From contig NZ_MLJI01000001.1 in NCBI RefSeq assembly GCF_002095535.1, positions 3,576,801 to 3,640,800 of the forward strand: a stretch of DNA of 64,000 nucleotides, written 5' to 3'. The DNA comes from Pantoea cypripedii (lineage in GTDB: Bacteria; Pseudomonadota; Gammaproteobacteria; Enterobacterales; Enterobacteriaceae). Positions 34,810 to 43,958 of this stretch are shown here, one piece after another (position 1 is the stretch's first letter; each line of letters opens with the position of its first letter). A program made the position numbers and the translations under genes. The notes under the pieces were generated by a model. That model worked only from the letters and a program-made list of their open reading frames with translations. It searched no databases and was not told where the DNA came from.

Positions 34810-35637
34810 CTATTGCGTTACGGTATTCACCAGCCGACCAATGCCGCTGATTTCCACCTCAATGCGATCGCCAGCTTTCATAAATAACGGCGGTGTACGC
34901 TTTTTACCTACGCCCCCTGGCGAGCCGGTGATAATCACATCCCCTGCCTGTAACGGACTAAAGCGGGAAATATAGGCAATCAGTTCTGCCACCGATCGCA
35001 CCATATTATGCGTGGAGTCATGCTGTACCCGCTGCCCGTTAAGCCAGGTGTTAATTGACAGCGCCTGAGGGTTATCGATTTCATCACAGGTCACCATCCA
35101 CGGGCCAAATGCCCCGGTCTTCTGCCAGTTTTTCCCCGAGGTAAACCAGGTGTACTGCATATCCCGCACCGATCCATCCATAAAACAGCTATAGCCCGCC
35201 ACATGCTGCAACGCTTCTTCACAGCTGACATTACTGGTCGGCTTGCCAATAATCACCGCCAGTTCCCCCTCATAATCAAATTCATCACTGCTGTCCGGTT
35301 TACACAAGGCCGCGCTGTGTGCCGTCAGAGAGTCGGGAAAACGGACAAATAAAGTCGGGGCATCGATGGTTTGTTCAAACTCGATACGCTTGTCCTGATA
35401 ATTCATACCGACACAGAAGATTTTTCCGGGATTATCAATCACCGGTAAAAAAGTTATTTCATCAACATCAAACACCGCTGACGATTGAGCCGGAGTGGCA
35501 ATATCGCTCAACACATTGGTCATTAACGCGGATTTTAAATCCGGGCAGCAGCTGCCCAGATCATACACCTTATCACCCTGATGATAGCCCCAGGTCTTAT
35601 TACCGGTGGCTGGATTAATAAAACTCAGTAGTTTCAT
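34810..35637 (-). CDS. Fumarylacetoacetate hydrolase (FAH) family protein
   Basis: 275 residues. FAH fold with GKIFCVGMNYQDK (72-83), metal ligands Glu123 and Glu125 in DYEGELAVIIG and Asp154 in FMDGSVRD, GKNWQKTGAFGPW, and GDVIITGSPGGVG. FAH members include oxaloacetate tautomerase/decarboxylases and acylpyruvate hydrolases. It is the last gene of the minus-strand operon with L-tartrate dehydratase, whose direct product is an enol form of oxaloacetate. A tautomerase or decarboxylase role on oxaloacetate is therefore a reasonable inference, not a fact. Confidence 0.85.
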   Translation of the reverse strand: MKLLSFINPATGNKTWGYHQGDKVYDLGSCCPDLKSALMTNVLSDIATPAQSSAVFDVDEITFLPVIDNPGKIFCVGMNYQDKRIEFEQTIDAPTLFVRFPDSLTAHSAALCKPDSSDEFDYEGELAVIIGKPTSNVSCEEALQHVAGYSCFMDGSVRDMQYTWFTSGKNWQKTGAFGPWMVTCDEIDNPQALSINTWLNGQRVQHDSTHNMVRSVAELIAYISRFSPLQAGDVIITGSPGGVGKKRTPPLFMKAGDRIEVEISGIGRLVNTVTQ

Positions 35638-35671
35638 AAAAAACCCTTAGCTGACAGATACAAACATCAGG

Positions 35672-36280
35672 CTATTTAATAAATTTTATTTGCTGGTTAA
35701 TTTCATCAATCACAGGCAATTTACGCTGGTTATACACCGCTTTATTCCCTTCGATCAGGTTGTTGCCTTCAGTATCGATTGAAATAATCAGCGGGCCGAA
35801 CTCTTTTACCCGGCAAACCCACAATGTTTCCGGCATGCCTAAATCGCACCATTGGGCATCTTCAATTTCTTCCACACAGGTGGCAGCCAGCACCGCACAA
35901 CCGCCGGGGAAAATCGCGTGCACCGCTTTATGCTGACGGCATCCCTCCTCGGTATTCGGTCCCATGCCGCCTTTACCGACAATCAGCTTCACCCCGGTTT
36001 TCTCGATAAACTCTTTTTCAAACTTCTCCATGCGCATACTGGTGGTAGGGCCGATGGAGATCATCTGGAAGTCGTTTTCCCCCTTTTCCACCACAATCGG
36101 ACCGGCATGGAAAATGGCTAAACCGCGCAGATCCACTGGCAGCTCACGCCCCAGCTCAATCAGACGCCGGTGCGCCACATCACGACAGGTCACCAGCGTG
36201 CCGGTCAGGTAGACCACTTCACCCGGCTGTAACGACAGCAAATCCTCATCTTTAATCGGTGTTGTCAGGATCTTTTTCAC
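35672..36280 (-). CDS. ttdB: L(+)-tartrate dehydratase beta subunit (class I fumarase C-terminal type)
   Basis: 202 residues against 201 in E. coli TtdB. Motifs: [71 protein letters not shown]. Together with the alpha subunit it dehydrates tartrate to oxaloacetate. GTG start overlaps the ttdA stop (GTGA). A class I fumarase or another hydroxy-acid dehydratase is the alternative. Confidence 0.85.
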   Translation of the reverse strand: MKKILTTPIKDEDLLSLQPGEVVYLTGTLVTCRDVAHRRLIELGRELPVDLRGLAIFHAGPIVVEKGENDFQMISIGPTTSMRMEKFEKEFIEKTGVKLIVGKGGMGPNTEEGCRQHKAVHAIFPGGCAVLAATCVEEIEDAQWCDLGMPETLWVCRVKEFGPLIISIDTEGNNLIEGNKAVYNQRKLPVIDEINQQIKFIK

Positions 36281-37176
36281 AGCACGGCCCCCTCGTGAGA
36301 CAAAATTTCATAAGACAAATCAGCAGAAAAACGGATAGCGCCACGGCGATGCGCCCAGCAGCCGGTGGATACCGCCACCCCGATGGTGGAGGGATGGCGC
36401 GCCGAGGATTCAATGTTGACGCCCATCACTGACGCATTGCCCCCCAGCCCCTGCGGCCCCAGTCCAACCTGATTGAGACCCGATGCCAGCAGTTGCTCCA
36501 TCTTCGCCGCATCATCATTGGGATGACGCGAATCAACCGGACGCAGAATCGCCTTTTTCGACAGGCGGGCCGCCGTTTCAACCGAGGTCGAGACACCCAC
36601 GCCGACCAGCAGCGGCGGGCAGGCATTAACGCCATACGAGGTAATCACATCAAACACGAACTGGTTAACGCCTTCATAGCCCTGCCCCGGCATCAGCACC
36701 TTTGCGGCACCGGGTAACGAGCAGCCGCCACCGGCCATATACACCTCAATGGTGCAGCCATCGTCATCCGGGATAATTTCCCAGTCGAGCCACGGCACGC
36801 GCGAACCGGTATTGGTGCCGGTGTTCTTTTCGACAAAGGTTTCCACCGCGTTATGACGCAACGGCGCTTTGCGTGTCGCTTCCAGCGTGGCGTTACGCAA
36901 TACCTCCTCCAGCTGGCCGAGGTAAGGAAAACGCGCGCCCGCAGTGATGAAGTACTGAATCACGCCGGTGTCCTGGCAGGAGGGGCGATCCAGCTCATCG
37001 GCGCGTTTCTGGTTTTCAAACATCGAATCGTAAACGGCACAGGCTAACGGCGCGGTTTCCTTAGCGCGCAATTCCGTCAGTTTTTTCATCACGTCTGTTG
37101 GCAGACGTTTGCCGACATAGCCGGTAAATCGCGTCATGATGTCGGTCAGGTTTTCTACATCAGTTAAAGTGCTCAC
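36277..37176 (-). CDS. ttdA: L(+)-tartrate dehydratase alpha subunit, iron-sulfur
   Basis: 299 residues from GTG 37176 ([10 protein letters not shown]), which has GGAG six bases upstream; the longer frame starts at a weak TTG at 37191. It resembles E. coli TtdA throughout: [96 protein letters not shown]. Three Cys (67, 186, 273 in this numbering) can bind the 4Fe-4S cluster. Forms a heterotetramer with TtdB. Located 18 bp after the MFS gene, in a transporter-ttdA-ttdB-FAH operon. Confidence 0.87.
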   Translation of the reverse strand: MSTLTDVENLTDIMTRFTGYVGKRLPTDVMKKLTELRAKETAPLACAVYDSMFENQKRADELDRPSCQDTGVIQYFITAGARFPYLGQLEEVLRNATLEATRKAPLRHNAVETFVEKNTGTNTGSRVPWLDWEIIPDDDGCTIEVYMAGGGCSLPGAAKVLMPGQGYEGVNQFVFDVITSYGVNACPPLLVGVGVSTSVETAARLSKKAILRPVDSRHPNDDAAKMEQLLASGLNQVGLGPQGLGGNASVMGVNIESSARHPSTIGVAVSTGCWAHRRGAIRFSADLSYEILSHEGAVL

Positions 37177-37194
37177 AATATGCTCCAGCAATAA

Positions 37195-38490
37195 TCAGGC
37201 GAGGGAATTGTTCACCGCTTCCCGTTTGCGGTTGATTTGAATCGAAAGCGTCAGGATGGCGGAGAGCAGCAGCATGCCCGCTACGCAGTACATGGCGAGG
37301 GAGAAGCTGCCGGTGGTTTCCTTGAGCCAGCCGATAATCGCCGGACCGGCAAAGCCACCGAGGTTGCCAATCGAGTTGATGGCTGCCAGCCCGGCCGCTG
37401 CCGCAGGCCCCTGCAAAAACAGTGACGGAATGCTCCACAGCGGTGGTTTACAGGAAGAGATACCAACGCTGGCCAGCACCAGCGCCACCACCGCCAGCCC
37501 TAAGGAATGTACTGACCCGGCCAGAATGAACCCGGCACAGGCCAGCAGACAGGCGGACACCACATGCCATGTGCGTTCGCGGGTTTTATCCGAGTGTTTC
37601 GCCCAGCTAATCATGGCGATAATCGATAGCGCGGCAGGCAGCGCGTTAATAAAGCCAGTTTGTAAGGTGGTCAGGCCGAATGATTTCAGAAACTGTGGCG
37701 ACCAGATATTCAGGGAATACAGTCCGGCTGAAGTGCCAAAATAAACAATCGCCAGCGTCAGGACGCGAATATCGGAAAGCCCTTTCCACAGGCTGGTTTT
37801 GGCTCCCTGCGCTTTGTTCTGGCTTTCCTGTTGCAGGGTATGGATTAACCACGAGGTTTCCTGTTGATTCAGCCAGCGGTTTTTTTCCGGACGATCGTTG
37901 AGATAGAAAAAGGTAAAAATACCCAGCACGATGGCGGCAATCGCATCCAGCATAAACATCAGTTGCCAGCCTTTCATGCCCAGCGCACCGTGCATGCTGA
38001 GGATAGTGGCGGCCAGCGGTGAGCCCAGCATGGCGGAGATAGGTGCGGCAGCCATAAAAAAGGCAATCACCTGCGCCCGGCGTTTAATCGGGAACCAGGT
38101 ACTGAGATAGAGAATAATGCCGGAGAAGAAACCCGCTTCCGCTACGCCGAGCAGGAAACGTAAAATATAGAATCCGCTGGCACTTTTAATAAACATCATG
38201 CAGGCGGCAATGATGCCCCAGCTTATCATAATGCGTGCCAGCCAGATACGCGGCCCGACCTTTTGTAAAATCACATTCGAGGGAATATCGGTAATAAAAT
38301 AACCGACAAAAAACAATCCGGCGCCCAGACCAAACACCGAAGAGGAAAAACCCAGATCCTCATTCATGGTCAGCGCAGCAAAGCCAATATTAATTCGATC
38401 GAAGAACGCAATAAAATAGGCAAACATCACAAAGGGGACAATTCGCCACGTTATTTTCTTTAACGTGACACGTTCAAGTTCATCACTCAT
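37195..38490 (-). CDS. MFS anion:cation symporter (ACS) family transporter, likely tartrate
   Basis: 431 residues, 12 helices. ACS-type motifs: WRIVPFVMFAYFIAFFDRINIGFAAL, GYFITDIPSNVIL, ARIMISWGIIAACM, RFLLGVAEAGFFSGIILYLSTWFP, GTSAGLYSLNIWSPQFLKSFG, SIGNLGGFAGPAIIGWLKE. It closely parallels the ttuB product at 39877-41187, so the two are paralogues. First gene of the ttdA-ttdB operon, hence probably tartrate uptake. Substrate inferred from context. Confidence 0.88.
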   Translation of the reverse strand: MSDELERVTLKKITWRIVPFVMFAYFIAFFDRINIGFAALTMNEDLGFSSSVFGLGAGLFFVGYFITDIPSNVILQKVGPRIWLARIMISWGIIAACMMFIKSASGFYILRFLLGVAEAGFFSGIILYLSTWFPIKRRAQVIAFFMAAAPISAMLGSPLAATILSMHGALGMKGWQLMFMLDAIAAIVLGIFTFFYLNDRPEKNRWLNQQETSWLIHTLQQESQNKAQGAKTSLWKGLSDIRVLTLAIVYFGTSAGLYSLNIWSPQFLKSFGLTTLQTGFINALPAALSIIAMISWAKHSDKTRERTWHVVSACLLACAGFILAGSVHSLGLAVVALVLASVGISSCKPPLWSIPSLFLQGPAAAAGLAAINSIGNLGGFAGPAIIGWLKETTGSFSLAMYCVAGMLLLSAILTLSIQINRKREAVNNSLA

Positions 38491-38837
38491 AGTTTCCAGC
38501 CTTTTAAGTATTAGTTAGGGTACGCTTCAGGACTGATGGTTTTCTTCGCGCTGGAAAAACTATAATGAATTAAATTCAGCCAATCATTGCGACTGGGTTA
38601 TATAAATAATTCACACAATCGGTGGGATTTTTCTCCAGGCCGATTTGATTGACCTGGATCACTTAAATACGGCTATTATCGGTGTTTTTTACATGCGGAC
38701 AAAAATAATTACACGATTGAGAAACAATTAAGCGGCAATAAACTTGTCAGAAATGTGATCTAATTCAAATCACAAGCGGGAGCGTGATGGCCCACCATGC
38801 CGCGATGTTATGCATGATGGTCATCCGGCTCAGGGCA
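38491..38837. other. Intergenic region with promoter of the ttd operon
   Basis: 347 AT-rich bp between the LysR gene and the MFS-ttdAB-FAH operon, both on the minus strand. It should hold the operon promoter and an operator; one clear dyad lies at 38755-38775 and is listed separately. Confidence 0.5.
38755..38775. promoter_or_regulatory. Inverted repeat TGTGAT-N9-ATCACA
   Basis: TGTGAT and ATCACA are perfect inverted arms separated by nine bases, upstream of the MFS-ttdA-ttdB-FAH operon. Spacing does not fit CRP (which needs TGTGA-N6-TCACA), so a site for a LysR or other dimeric regulator is more likely. Confidence 0.4.
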
Positions 38838-39746
38838 TCACAACTTATCCGTCAGCTCTTTTTTATTATCATTAAGTAACTTCAGCATATCCTTTAAGTA
38901 ATCATCCTCATTGCCTTTTTGCCACGCGATACTTAACGGCAGGCCTTTGATATTTTCATTTAATTCCAGATTGATGTAGACCACATTTTCGCTGTTCATA
39001 TTACGGTAGGAGGAAGGCACCACCGCCAACCCAAGCCCTGGCGCGACCAGGCTCAAAATCGTTTGTTTTTCCTCAGCAAACTGGGCAATAAGTGGGCTGA
39101 GTCCCGCCTGTTTAAACATGCTCATGGTCAGATCGTGACTATGTGGGCGGGTACGTCTTTCCGGAATAATCATCGCCTCGTGTTTAAAATCTTCTAACGC
39201 AACCCGTTCCCGCCCGGCCAAAGGATGATTTGCCGGAACCGCCAGCACACAACTTTCGCGCGTAATGAAACGAACCGAAATCGCCGCATCAATAATCTGC
39301 GGGGCACGAAAAAAGATCATATCCAGCCAGCCGGATTTTAATTTAGGCAGCAGGTTGATGGTTTTATCTTCAATAATATGAATGTCGGTATTGGGATGGG
39401 CCGGAACAAACAAATTGAGTAAGGCGGGAACTAATCCTCTGGCTGCACTATCAATGGCACCAATGCGTAACGTGCGGCGTTCATCTTTTACCCCGACTTT
39501 AAATCGCAGTGCCAGCGCATCAAACTGATCGATAATTTTGTTAGCTTCATCAAAAAAAATCGCGCCCTCTGCGGTGAGGGAAACATTACGCGTGGAACGG
39601 TTTAACAACCGCACCCCGAGGTCTTCTTCCAGTAATCGAATGAAGCGAGAAAGTGACGCAGGCATCATTTCCATTCTTTGAGCTGCCCGCCCAAAATGTA
39701 ACTCTTTGCCCACGGCGACAAAACAACGCAATTGATTTATATCCAC
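38838..39746 (-). CDS. LysR-family regulator of tartrate genes (TtuA-like position)
   Basis: 302 residues. HTH near 5-60 (KELHFGRAAQRMEMMPASLSRFIRLLEEDLG) and effector domain (LRIGAIDSAARGLVPALLNLF onward). It is divergent from ttuB-ttuC-ttuD with 130 bp between starts and lies next to the ttdAB operon, so it probably controls one or both in response to tartrate or a product. The same arrangement (ttuA beside ttuBCD) is known in Agrobacterium vitis. Confidence 0.83.
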   Translation of the reverse strand: MDINQLRCFVAVGKELHFGRAAQRMEMMPASLSRFIRLLEEDLGVRLLNRSTRNVSLTAEGAIFFDEANKIIDQFDALALRFKVGVKDERRTLRIGAIDSAARGLVPALLNLFVPAHPNTDIHIIEDKTINLLPKLKSGWLDMIFFRAPQIIDAAISVRFITRESCVLAVPANHPLAGRERVALEDFKHEAMIIPERRTRPHSHDLTMSMFKQAGLSPLIAQFAEEKQTILSLVAPGLGLAVVPSSYRNMNSENVVYINLELNENIKGLPLSIAWQKGNEDDYLKDMLKLLNDNKKELTDKL

Positions 39747-39876
39747 ATTTTCCTCGCCAAAACATTATTCAAATACTTTATATAATCGGGCATTAATGAT
39801 CTGCCAATCCAAACCTGCATACTGAACTCGATTACAAAAAAATAACACACCCCTACACAAACTGGAGCACTTTAAT

Positions 39877-41187
39877 ATGAACAATCACCTCGAAAAAAGG
39901 GTGATGCGTAAAGTGACGTTGCGCATTGTCCCTTTCATCATGCTGCTCTACTTCATCGCATTTCTTGATCGCGTCAACATTGGTTTTGCTGCATTAACCA
40001 TGAATCAGGATTTAGGTTTTTCGCCGACGGTATTTGGTTTGGGTGCCGGTATCTTTTTTCTCGGCTATTTTCTTTTTGAAGTTCCTTCCAACCTGATCCT
40101 GCACAAAGTCGGCGCACGCATCTGGATCGCCCGCGTGATGATTAGCTGGGGCCTGGTCTCCGGTTGCATGGCCTTTGTACAGGGCACCACCAGCTTCTAC
40201 ACGCTGCGTTTTCTGCTCGGCGTGGCGGAAGCAGGCTTCTTCCCCGGCATCATTCTCTATCTCAGCTACTGGTTCCCGGCGGCGAAACGCGCGCAGGTGA
40301 CGGCCATCTTTATGGCGGCCGCCCCGCTCTCCACCGCGCTCGGTTCGCCGATTTCCGCCGCGCTGCTGGAGATGCACGGCCTGCTGGGATACGCCGGCTG
40401 GCAATGGATGTTCGTGCTGGAAGCCATTCCGGCGCTGGTGTTCGGTGTGGTGGTGCTGTTTTACCTCACCGACCGTCCGGCAAAAGCCAAATGGCTGACT
40501 GACGAAGAACGCGAATGGTTGCAAAACACCATGCTGGCGGAGGAACAGGCACGCGCCGCGAAGCAGAGCCACAGCAGCGCCTGGCGCGGCCTGGCGGATA
40601 AGCGGGTACTGGCGCTGGCGCTGGTTTACTTCGGCACCTCGGCCGGTCTCTACACCCTTGGGATCTGGTCACCGCAAATCATCCATAGCTTTGGTGCCTC
40701 ATCGCTGGAGATCGGTTTCCTCAATGCCTTCCCGGCGGTGATTGGCGTGATCGGCATGATTCTGTGGGCACGACATTCCGACCGCAAAAACGAGCGCAGC
40801 TGGCATGTGATTGGTGCCTGTGTACTGGCCGCCGCCGGGCTGATTTATGCCGGTAATGCCAGCACGCTGCTGGCGGTGATCATCGCCCTGATGCTGGTGA
40901 CCGTGGGCATCAGCGCCTCCAAACCGCCGCTGTGGAGTATGCCCACGCTGTTCCTTAGCGGCCCGGCCGCCGCCGCGGGTATCGCCACCATTAACTCGAT
41001 CGGCAACCTCGGTGGTTTTGTCGGCCCGATGGTGATCGGTGTGATTCGCCAGCAGACCGGCAGCTACACCTGGGGCCTCTATTTTGTCGCGGGCCTGCTG
41101 ATGCTCTCGGCCCTGATTGTCCTGATTCTGTCTGCGCGAGCGAACAAAACGCAGACGGCTGAACTTCCTCATCCTCATACACATTGA
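39877..41187 (+). CDS. ttuB: Tartrate transporter TtuB, MFS ACS family
   Basis: 436 residues, 12 helices, with LRIVPFIMLLYFIAFLDRVNIGFAALTMNQDLG, GYFLFEVPSNLILHKVGARIW, RFLLGVAEAGFFPGIILYLSYWFP, GTSAGLYTLGIWSPQII and NSIGNLGGFVGPMVIG. The family imports tartrate and related dicarboxylates with protons. GGAG precedes the ATG. First gene of ttuB-ttuC-ttuD; gap of 17 bp to ttuC. Confidence 0.9.
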   Translation: MNNHLEKRVMRKVTLRIVPFIMLLYFIAFLDRVNIGFAALTMNQDLGFSPTVFGLGAGIFFLGYFLFEVPSNLILHKVGARIWIARVMISWGLVSGCMAFVQGTTSFYTLRFLLGVAEAGFFPGIILYLSYWFPAAKRAQVTAIFMAAAPLSTALGSPISAALLEMHGLLGYAGWQWMFVLEAIPALVFGVVVLFYLTDRPAKAKWLTDEEREWLQNTMLAEEQARAAKQSHSSAWRGLADKRVLALALVYFGTSAGLYTLGIWSPQIIHSFGASSLEIGFLNAFPAVIGVIGMILWARHSDRKNERSWHVIGACVLAAAGLIYAGNASTLLAVIIALMLVTVGISASKPPLWSMPTLFLSGPAAAAGIATINSIGNLGGFVGPMVIGVIRQQTGSYTWGLYFVAGLLMLSALIVLILSARANKTQTAELPHPHTH

Positions 41188-41204
41188 TTTAACTGGAGAA
41201 TATT

Positions 41205-42293
41205 ATGCGCAACTATGCAATCGCCGCGATTCCTGCCGACGGTATCGGTCCTGAAGTGATTTCTGCTGGCGTGGAAGTGCTGCACGCTCTGGAACGTCAG
41301 AACCCGCAACTGAAATTTGCCATCGAAACCTTTGACTGGGGTTCGGATTACTACAAAAAACATGGCGTGATGATGCCGGAAGACGGCCTGCAAACGCTGA
41401 AGAAATTCGATGCCATTTACTTTGGTGCGGTCGGTGCGCCAGATGTGCCGGATCACATCACCCTGTGGGGCCTGCGTCTGCCGATTTGCCAGGGTTTTGA
41501 CCAGTACGCCAACGTGCGTCCCACCAAAATTCTGCCGGGCATCACCCCGCCGCTGCGCAACTGTGGCCCTGGCGATCTGGATTGGGTCATCGTGCGTGAA
41601 AACTCTGAAGGCGAATATTCCGGTAACGGTGGCCGCGCGCACCGTGGTCTGCCGGAAGAAGTCGGTACCGAGGTGGCGATTTTCACCCGCGTCGGCGTGA
41701 CACGCATCATGCGTTATGCCTTCAAACTGGCGCAGTCACGTCCGCGTAAGCTGCTGACCGTGGTGACCAAATCCAATGCGCAGCGCCACGGTATGGTGAT
41801 GTGGGATGAAATCGCCGCTGAAGTGGCGCTCGAATTCCCGGATGTGCAGTGGGACAAAATGCTGGTTGATGCGATGACCCACCGCATGACGCTGCATCCG
41901 CAGAGCCTCGATACCATCGTCGCCACCAACCTGCACGCGGATATTCTGTCCGATCTGGCTGGCGCGCTGGCCGGTAGCCTGGGTGTGGCCCCCACCGCCA
42001 ACATCGATCCGCAACGTCGCTTCCCGTCCATGTTCGAACCGATTCACGGCTCAGCGTTCGACATTACCGGCAAAGGCGTCGCTAACCCGGTCGCCAGTTT
42101 CTGGACCGCGGTACAGATGCTGGAGCACCTTGGTGAGCCTGAAGCAGCAGCGCTGGTGATGGAAGGCATTGAGTACGCTTGCGCACAAGGCGTGCTGACG
42201 CCGGATGTCGGCGGTACGGCCAAAACCGTGGATGTCACCAAAGCAGTAGTGGAATTCATCACCTCTAAAGCCCCTGTTGCCGAGACCGCGTAA
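41205..42293 (+). CDS. ttuC: Tartrate dehydrogenase/decarboxylase (D-malate dehydrogenase type)
   Basis: 362 residues of the beta-decarboxylating dehydrogenase family. IPADGIGPEVI, FGAVGAPDVPDHITLWGLRLPICQGFDQYANVRP, VRENSEGEYSGNGG, TKSNAQRHGMVMWDEI, NLHADILSDLAGALAGSLGVAPTANI, FEPIHGSAFDITGKGVANP all fit TtuC/DmlA. NAD-dependent with Mn/Mg and K; oxidises tartrate to oxaloglycolate or D-glycerate plus CO2, and can use D-malate. Second gene of ttuBCD; two bp before ttuD. Confidence 0.92.
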   Translation: MRNYAIAAIPADGIGPEVISAGVEVLHALERQNPQLKFAIETFDWGSDYYKKHGVMMPEDGLQTLKKFDAIYFGAVGAPDVPDHITLWGLRLPICQGFDQYANVRPTKILPGITPPLRNCGPGDLDWVIVRENSEGEYSGNGGRAHRGLPEEVGTEVAIFTRVGVTRIMRYAFKLAQSRPRKLLTVVTKSNAQRHGMVMWDEIAAEVALEFPDVQWDKMLVDAMTHRMTLHPQSLDTIVATNLHADILSDLAGALAGSLGVAPTANIDPQRRFPSMFEPIHGSAFDITGKGVANPVASFWTAVQMLEHLGEPEAAALVMEGIEYACAQGVLTPDVGGTAKTVDVTKAVVEFITSKAPVAETA

Positions 42294-42295
42294 AG

Positions 42296-43555
42296 ATGAG
42301 AAATGAACAGGCCGCAGCCATTTTGCAGGACATCTTCCAGCAAGCCGTTGACAGCGCCCGCCCAGGGCCTGTCATTCCTCCGGCGCTGCCGGAAAAGCCC
42401 CGTGGGCGTTGTGTGGTAATTGGCGCAGGCAAAGCCTCTGCTGCAATGGCAGCAGCGGTTGATGCGGCCTGGCCGGATGTTGATGTCAGTGGTGTGGTGG
42501 TGACGCGCTATGGTCACGCCGTACCGGCCGGGCGGATTCGTATCCTCGAAGCCGCCCACCCGGTTTCCGATGCCATGAGTGAAACCGCCGCGATGCTGAT
42601 CGTTGAATCGCTACGTGGATTGACTCAGGACGACCTGGTGCTGGCATTGATTTCCGGCGGCGGTTCGGCGCTGATGGCGCTGCCCGCTCCCGGCCTGACG
42701 CTGACCGACAAACAGGCGATCACCCGTGCCCTGCTGCACAGCGGTGCCAATATCAAAGAGATGAATCTGGTGCGCCGTCATCTCTCGGCAGTGAAAGGTG
42801 GCAAGCTGGCCGCGCTGGCACAGCCCGCCCGCGTTGTCTCACTGATTATCAGCGATGTGCCGGGTGATAATCCCACCGATGTGGCGTCTGGCCCAACGGT
42901 GGCGGATAACAGCACCCCAGGCGAGGCATTGAAAGTGCTGGAGCGCTACGGCATTCCTGTTGCCGAGCCGGTGCGTTATGTACTGAGTTTGCCCGCCAGC
43001 CCGCCTCCGCCTGCCATCAACAGTGAAACCCGGCTGGTTGCCACCCCGGCGCTGGCGCTGGAGGCTGCGGCTCAGGCGGTGCGACGACAGGGTTTCACGC
43101 CGCTGATCCTCGGTGACGCTATCGAAGGGGAAAGCCGTCAGGCGGCTATCGTGATGGCGGGTATCGCTAAATCGGTGAAGCAATACGGCCATCCGGTGAG
43201 CGGGCCTGCGGTGCTGCTGTCCGGTGGCGAGACCACCGTGACTGTCGCCAATGGCAAAGCCGGGAAAGGGGGGCGTAATACCGAGTTCCTGCTCAGCCTG
43301 GCCTGTGCCTTACAGGGAGAAGCGGGCATCTGGGCGATTGCCGGTGACAGCGACGGCATTGATGGCACCGAAGATGCCGCGGGTGCGATGATTTATCCCG
43401 ATACGCTGGCGCGCGGCAAGCTCAATGGGCTATCCGCCGCACGCTATCTGGATGAACATGACAGCTACAGCTTTTTCCATTCCATCGACGATCTGGTCAT
43501 CACCGGCCCCACCCTGACCAATGTGAACGATATTCGCGCCATTCTGATTAAATAA
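42296..43555 (+). CDS. ttuD: Glycerate 2-kinase / hydroxypyruvate reductase TtuD (MOFRL family)
   Basis: 419 residues. N-terminal DUF4147 (VVIGAGKASAAMAAAVD, LISGGGSALMALPAPG, NLVRRHLSAVKGGKLA, IISDVPGDNPTDVASGPTVAD) and C-terminal MOFRL domain (LLSGGETTVTVANGKAGKGGRNTEFLLSLA, DSDGIDGTEDAAGA). Named hydroxypyruvate reductase in Agrobacterium ttu clusters, but the family is mostly glycerate 2-kinase; either step carries the tartrate-derived C3 compound into glycolysis. ATG follows the ttuC stop by two bases. Confidence 0.9.
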   Translation: MRNEQAAAILQDIFQQAVDSARPGPVIPPALPEKPRGRCVVIGAGKASAAMAAAVDAAWPDVDVSGVVVTRYGHAVPAGRIRILEAAHPVSDAMSETAAMLIVESLRGLTQDDLVLALISGGGSALMALPAPGLTLTDKQAITRALLHSGANIKEMNLVRRHLSAVKGGKLAALAQPARVVSLIISDVPGDNPTDVASGPTVADNSTPGEALKVLERYGIPVAEPVRYVLSLPASPPPPAINSETRLVATPALALEAAAQAVRRQGFTPLILGDAIEGESRQAAIVMAGIAKSVKQYGHPVSGPAVLLSGGETTVTVANGKAGKGGRNTEFLLSLACALQGEAGIWAIAGDSDGIDGTEDAAGAMIYPDTLARGKLNGLSAARYLDEHDSYSFFHSIDDLVITGPTLTNVNDIRAILIK

Positions 43556-43958
43556 GTCACTCTCGCAAATCCCTGGTGCGAATGAATTCGCACCCTACAA
43601 CCGTAAGGTCGGCATTTATGCCGACCTGTATAAATTTCCCGCACTTGTTAAAAACATCAATGCCATTAATGATCATATTTCCAGCAAAACTATGTCCAAA
43701 ACCCGACAAGATATAAGGAAATGTAACAGCACAAAATGATAAAGAGGATAACCATCTGAATATAAATGATTTTTACCAGAAGTGATTATTTAAATAATTT
43801 ATATAAACCACAGGTAATTATTATCCCGCACCGTTGCGCTTAGTATGCGCCGTTACAAAACAATAACATTAACCGCGAGGTTAATTGTCTAATTGTTTAA
43901 ATAAAGACACCAGGCAAGATCGATATCTTCAACATTATAATGAGAAGCTGGCAGTAAA
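43556..43958. other. Intergenic region after ttuD
   Basis: 403 bp between ttuD and the gluconate-type dehydrogenase operon. The first 70 bases hold two palindromes (43575-43594 and 43606-43627). The rest is AT-rich and should hold the promoter of the dehydrogenase operon. A minus ORF here overlaps the next gene and looks like chance. Confidence 0.5.
43575..43627. repeat. Two tandem palindromes of different sequence
   Basis: GGTGCGAA/TTCGCACC around TGAA (43575-43594), then AGGTCGGCAT/ATGCCGACCT around TT (43606-43627). Each is a perfect stem of 8 or 10 bp. They differ in sequence from the GTAGCGGCGCG family and so are other repeat types. They may end ttuBCD transcription. Confidence 0.65.

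Noticed and set aside
38755..38775. CRP (cAMP receptor protein) site
   Set aside because: Arms match TGTGA/TCACA but the spacing between them is 11 bases, not 6.
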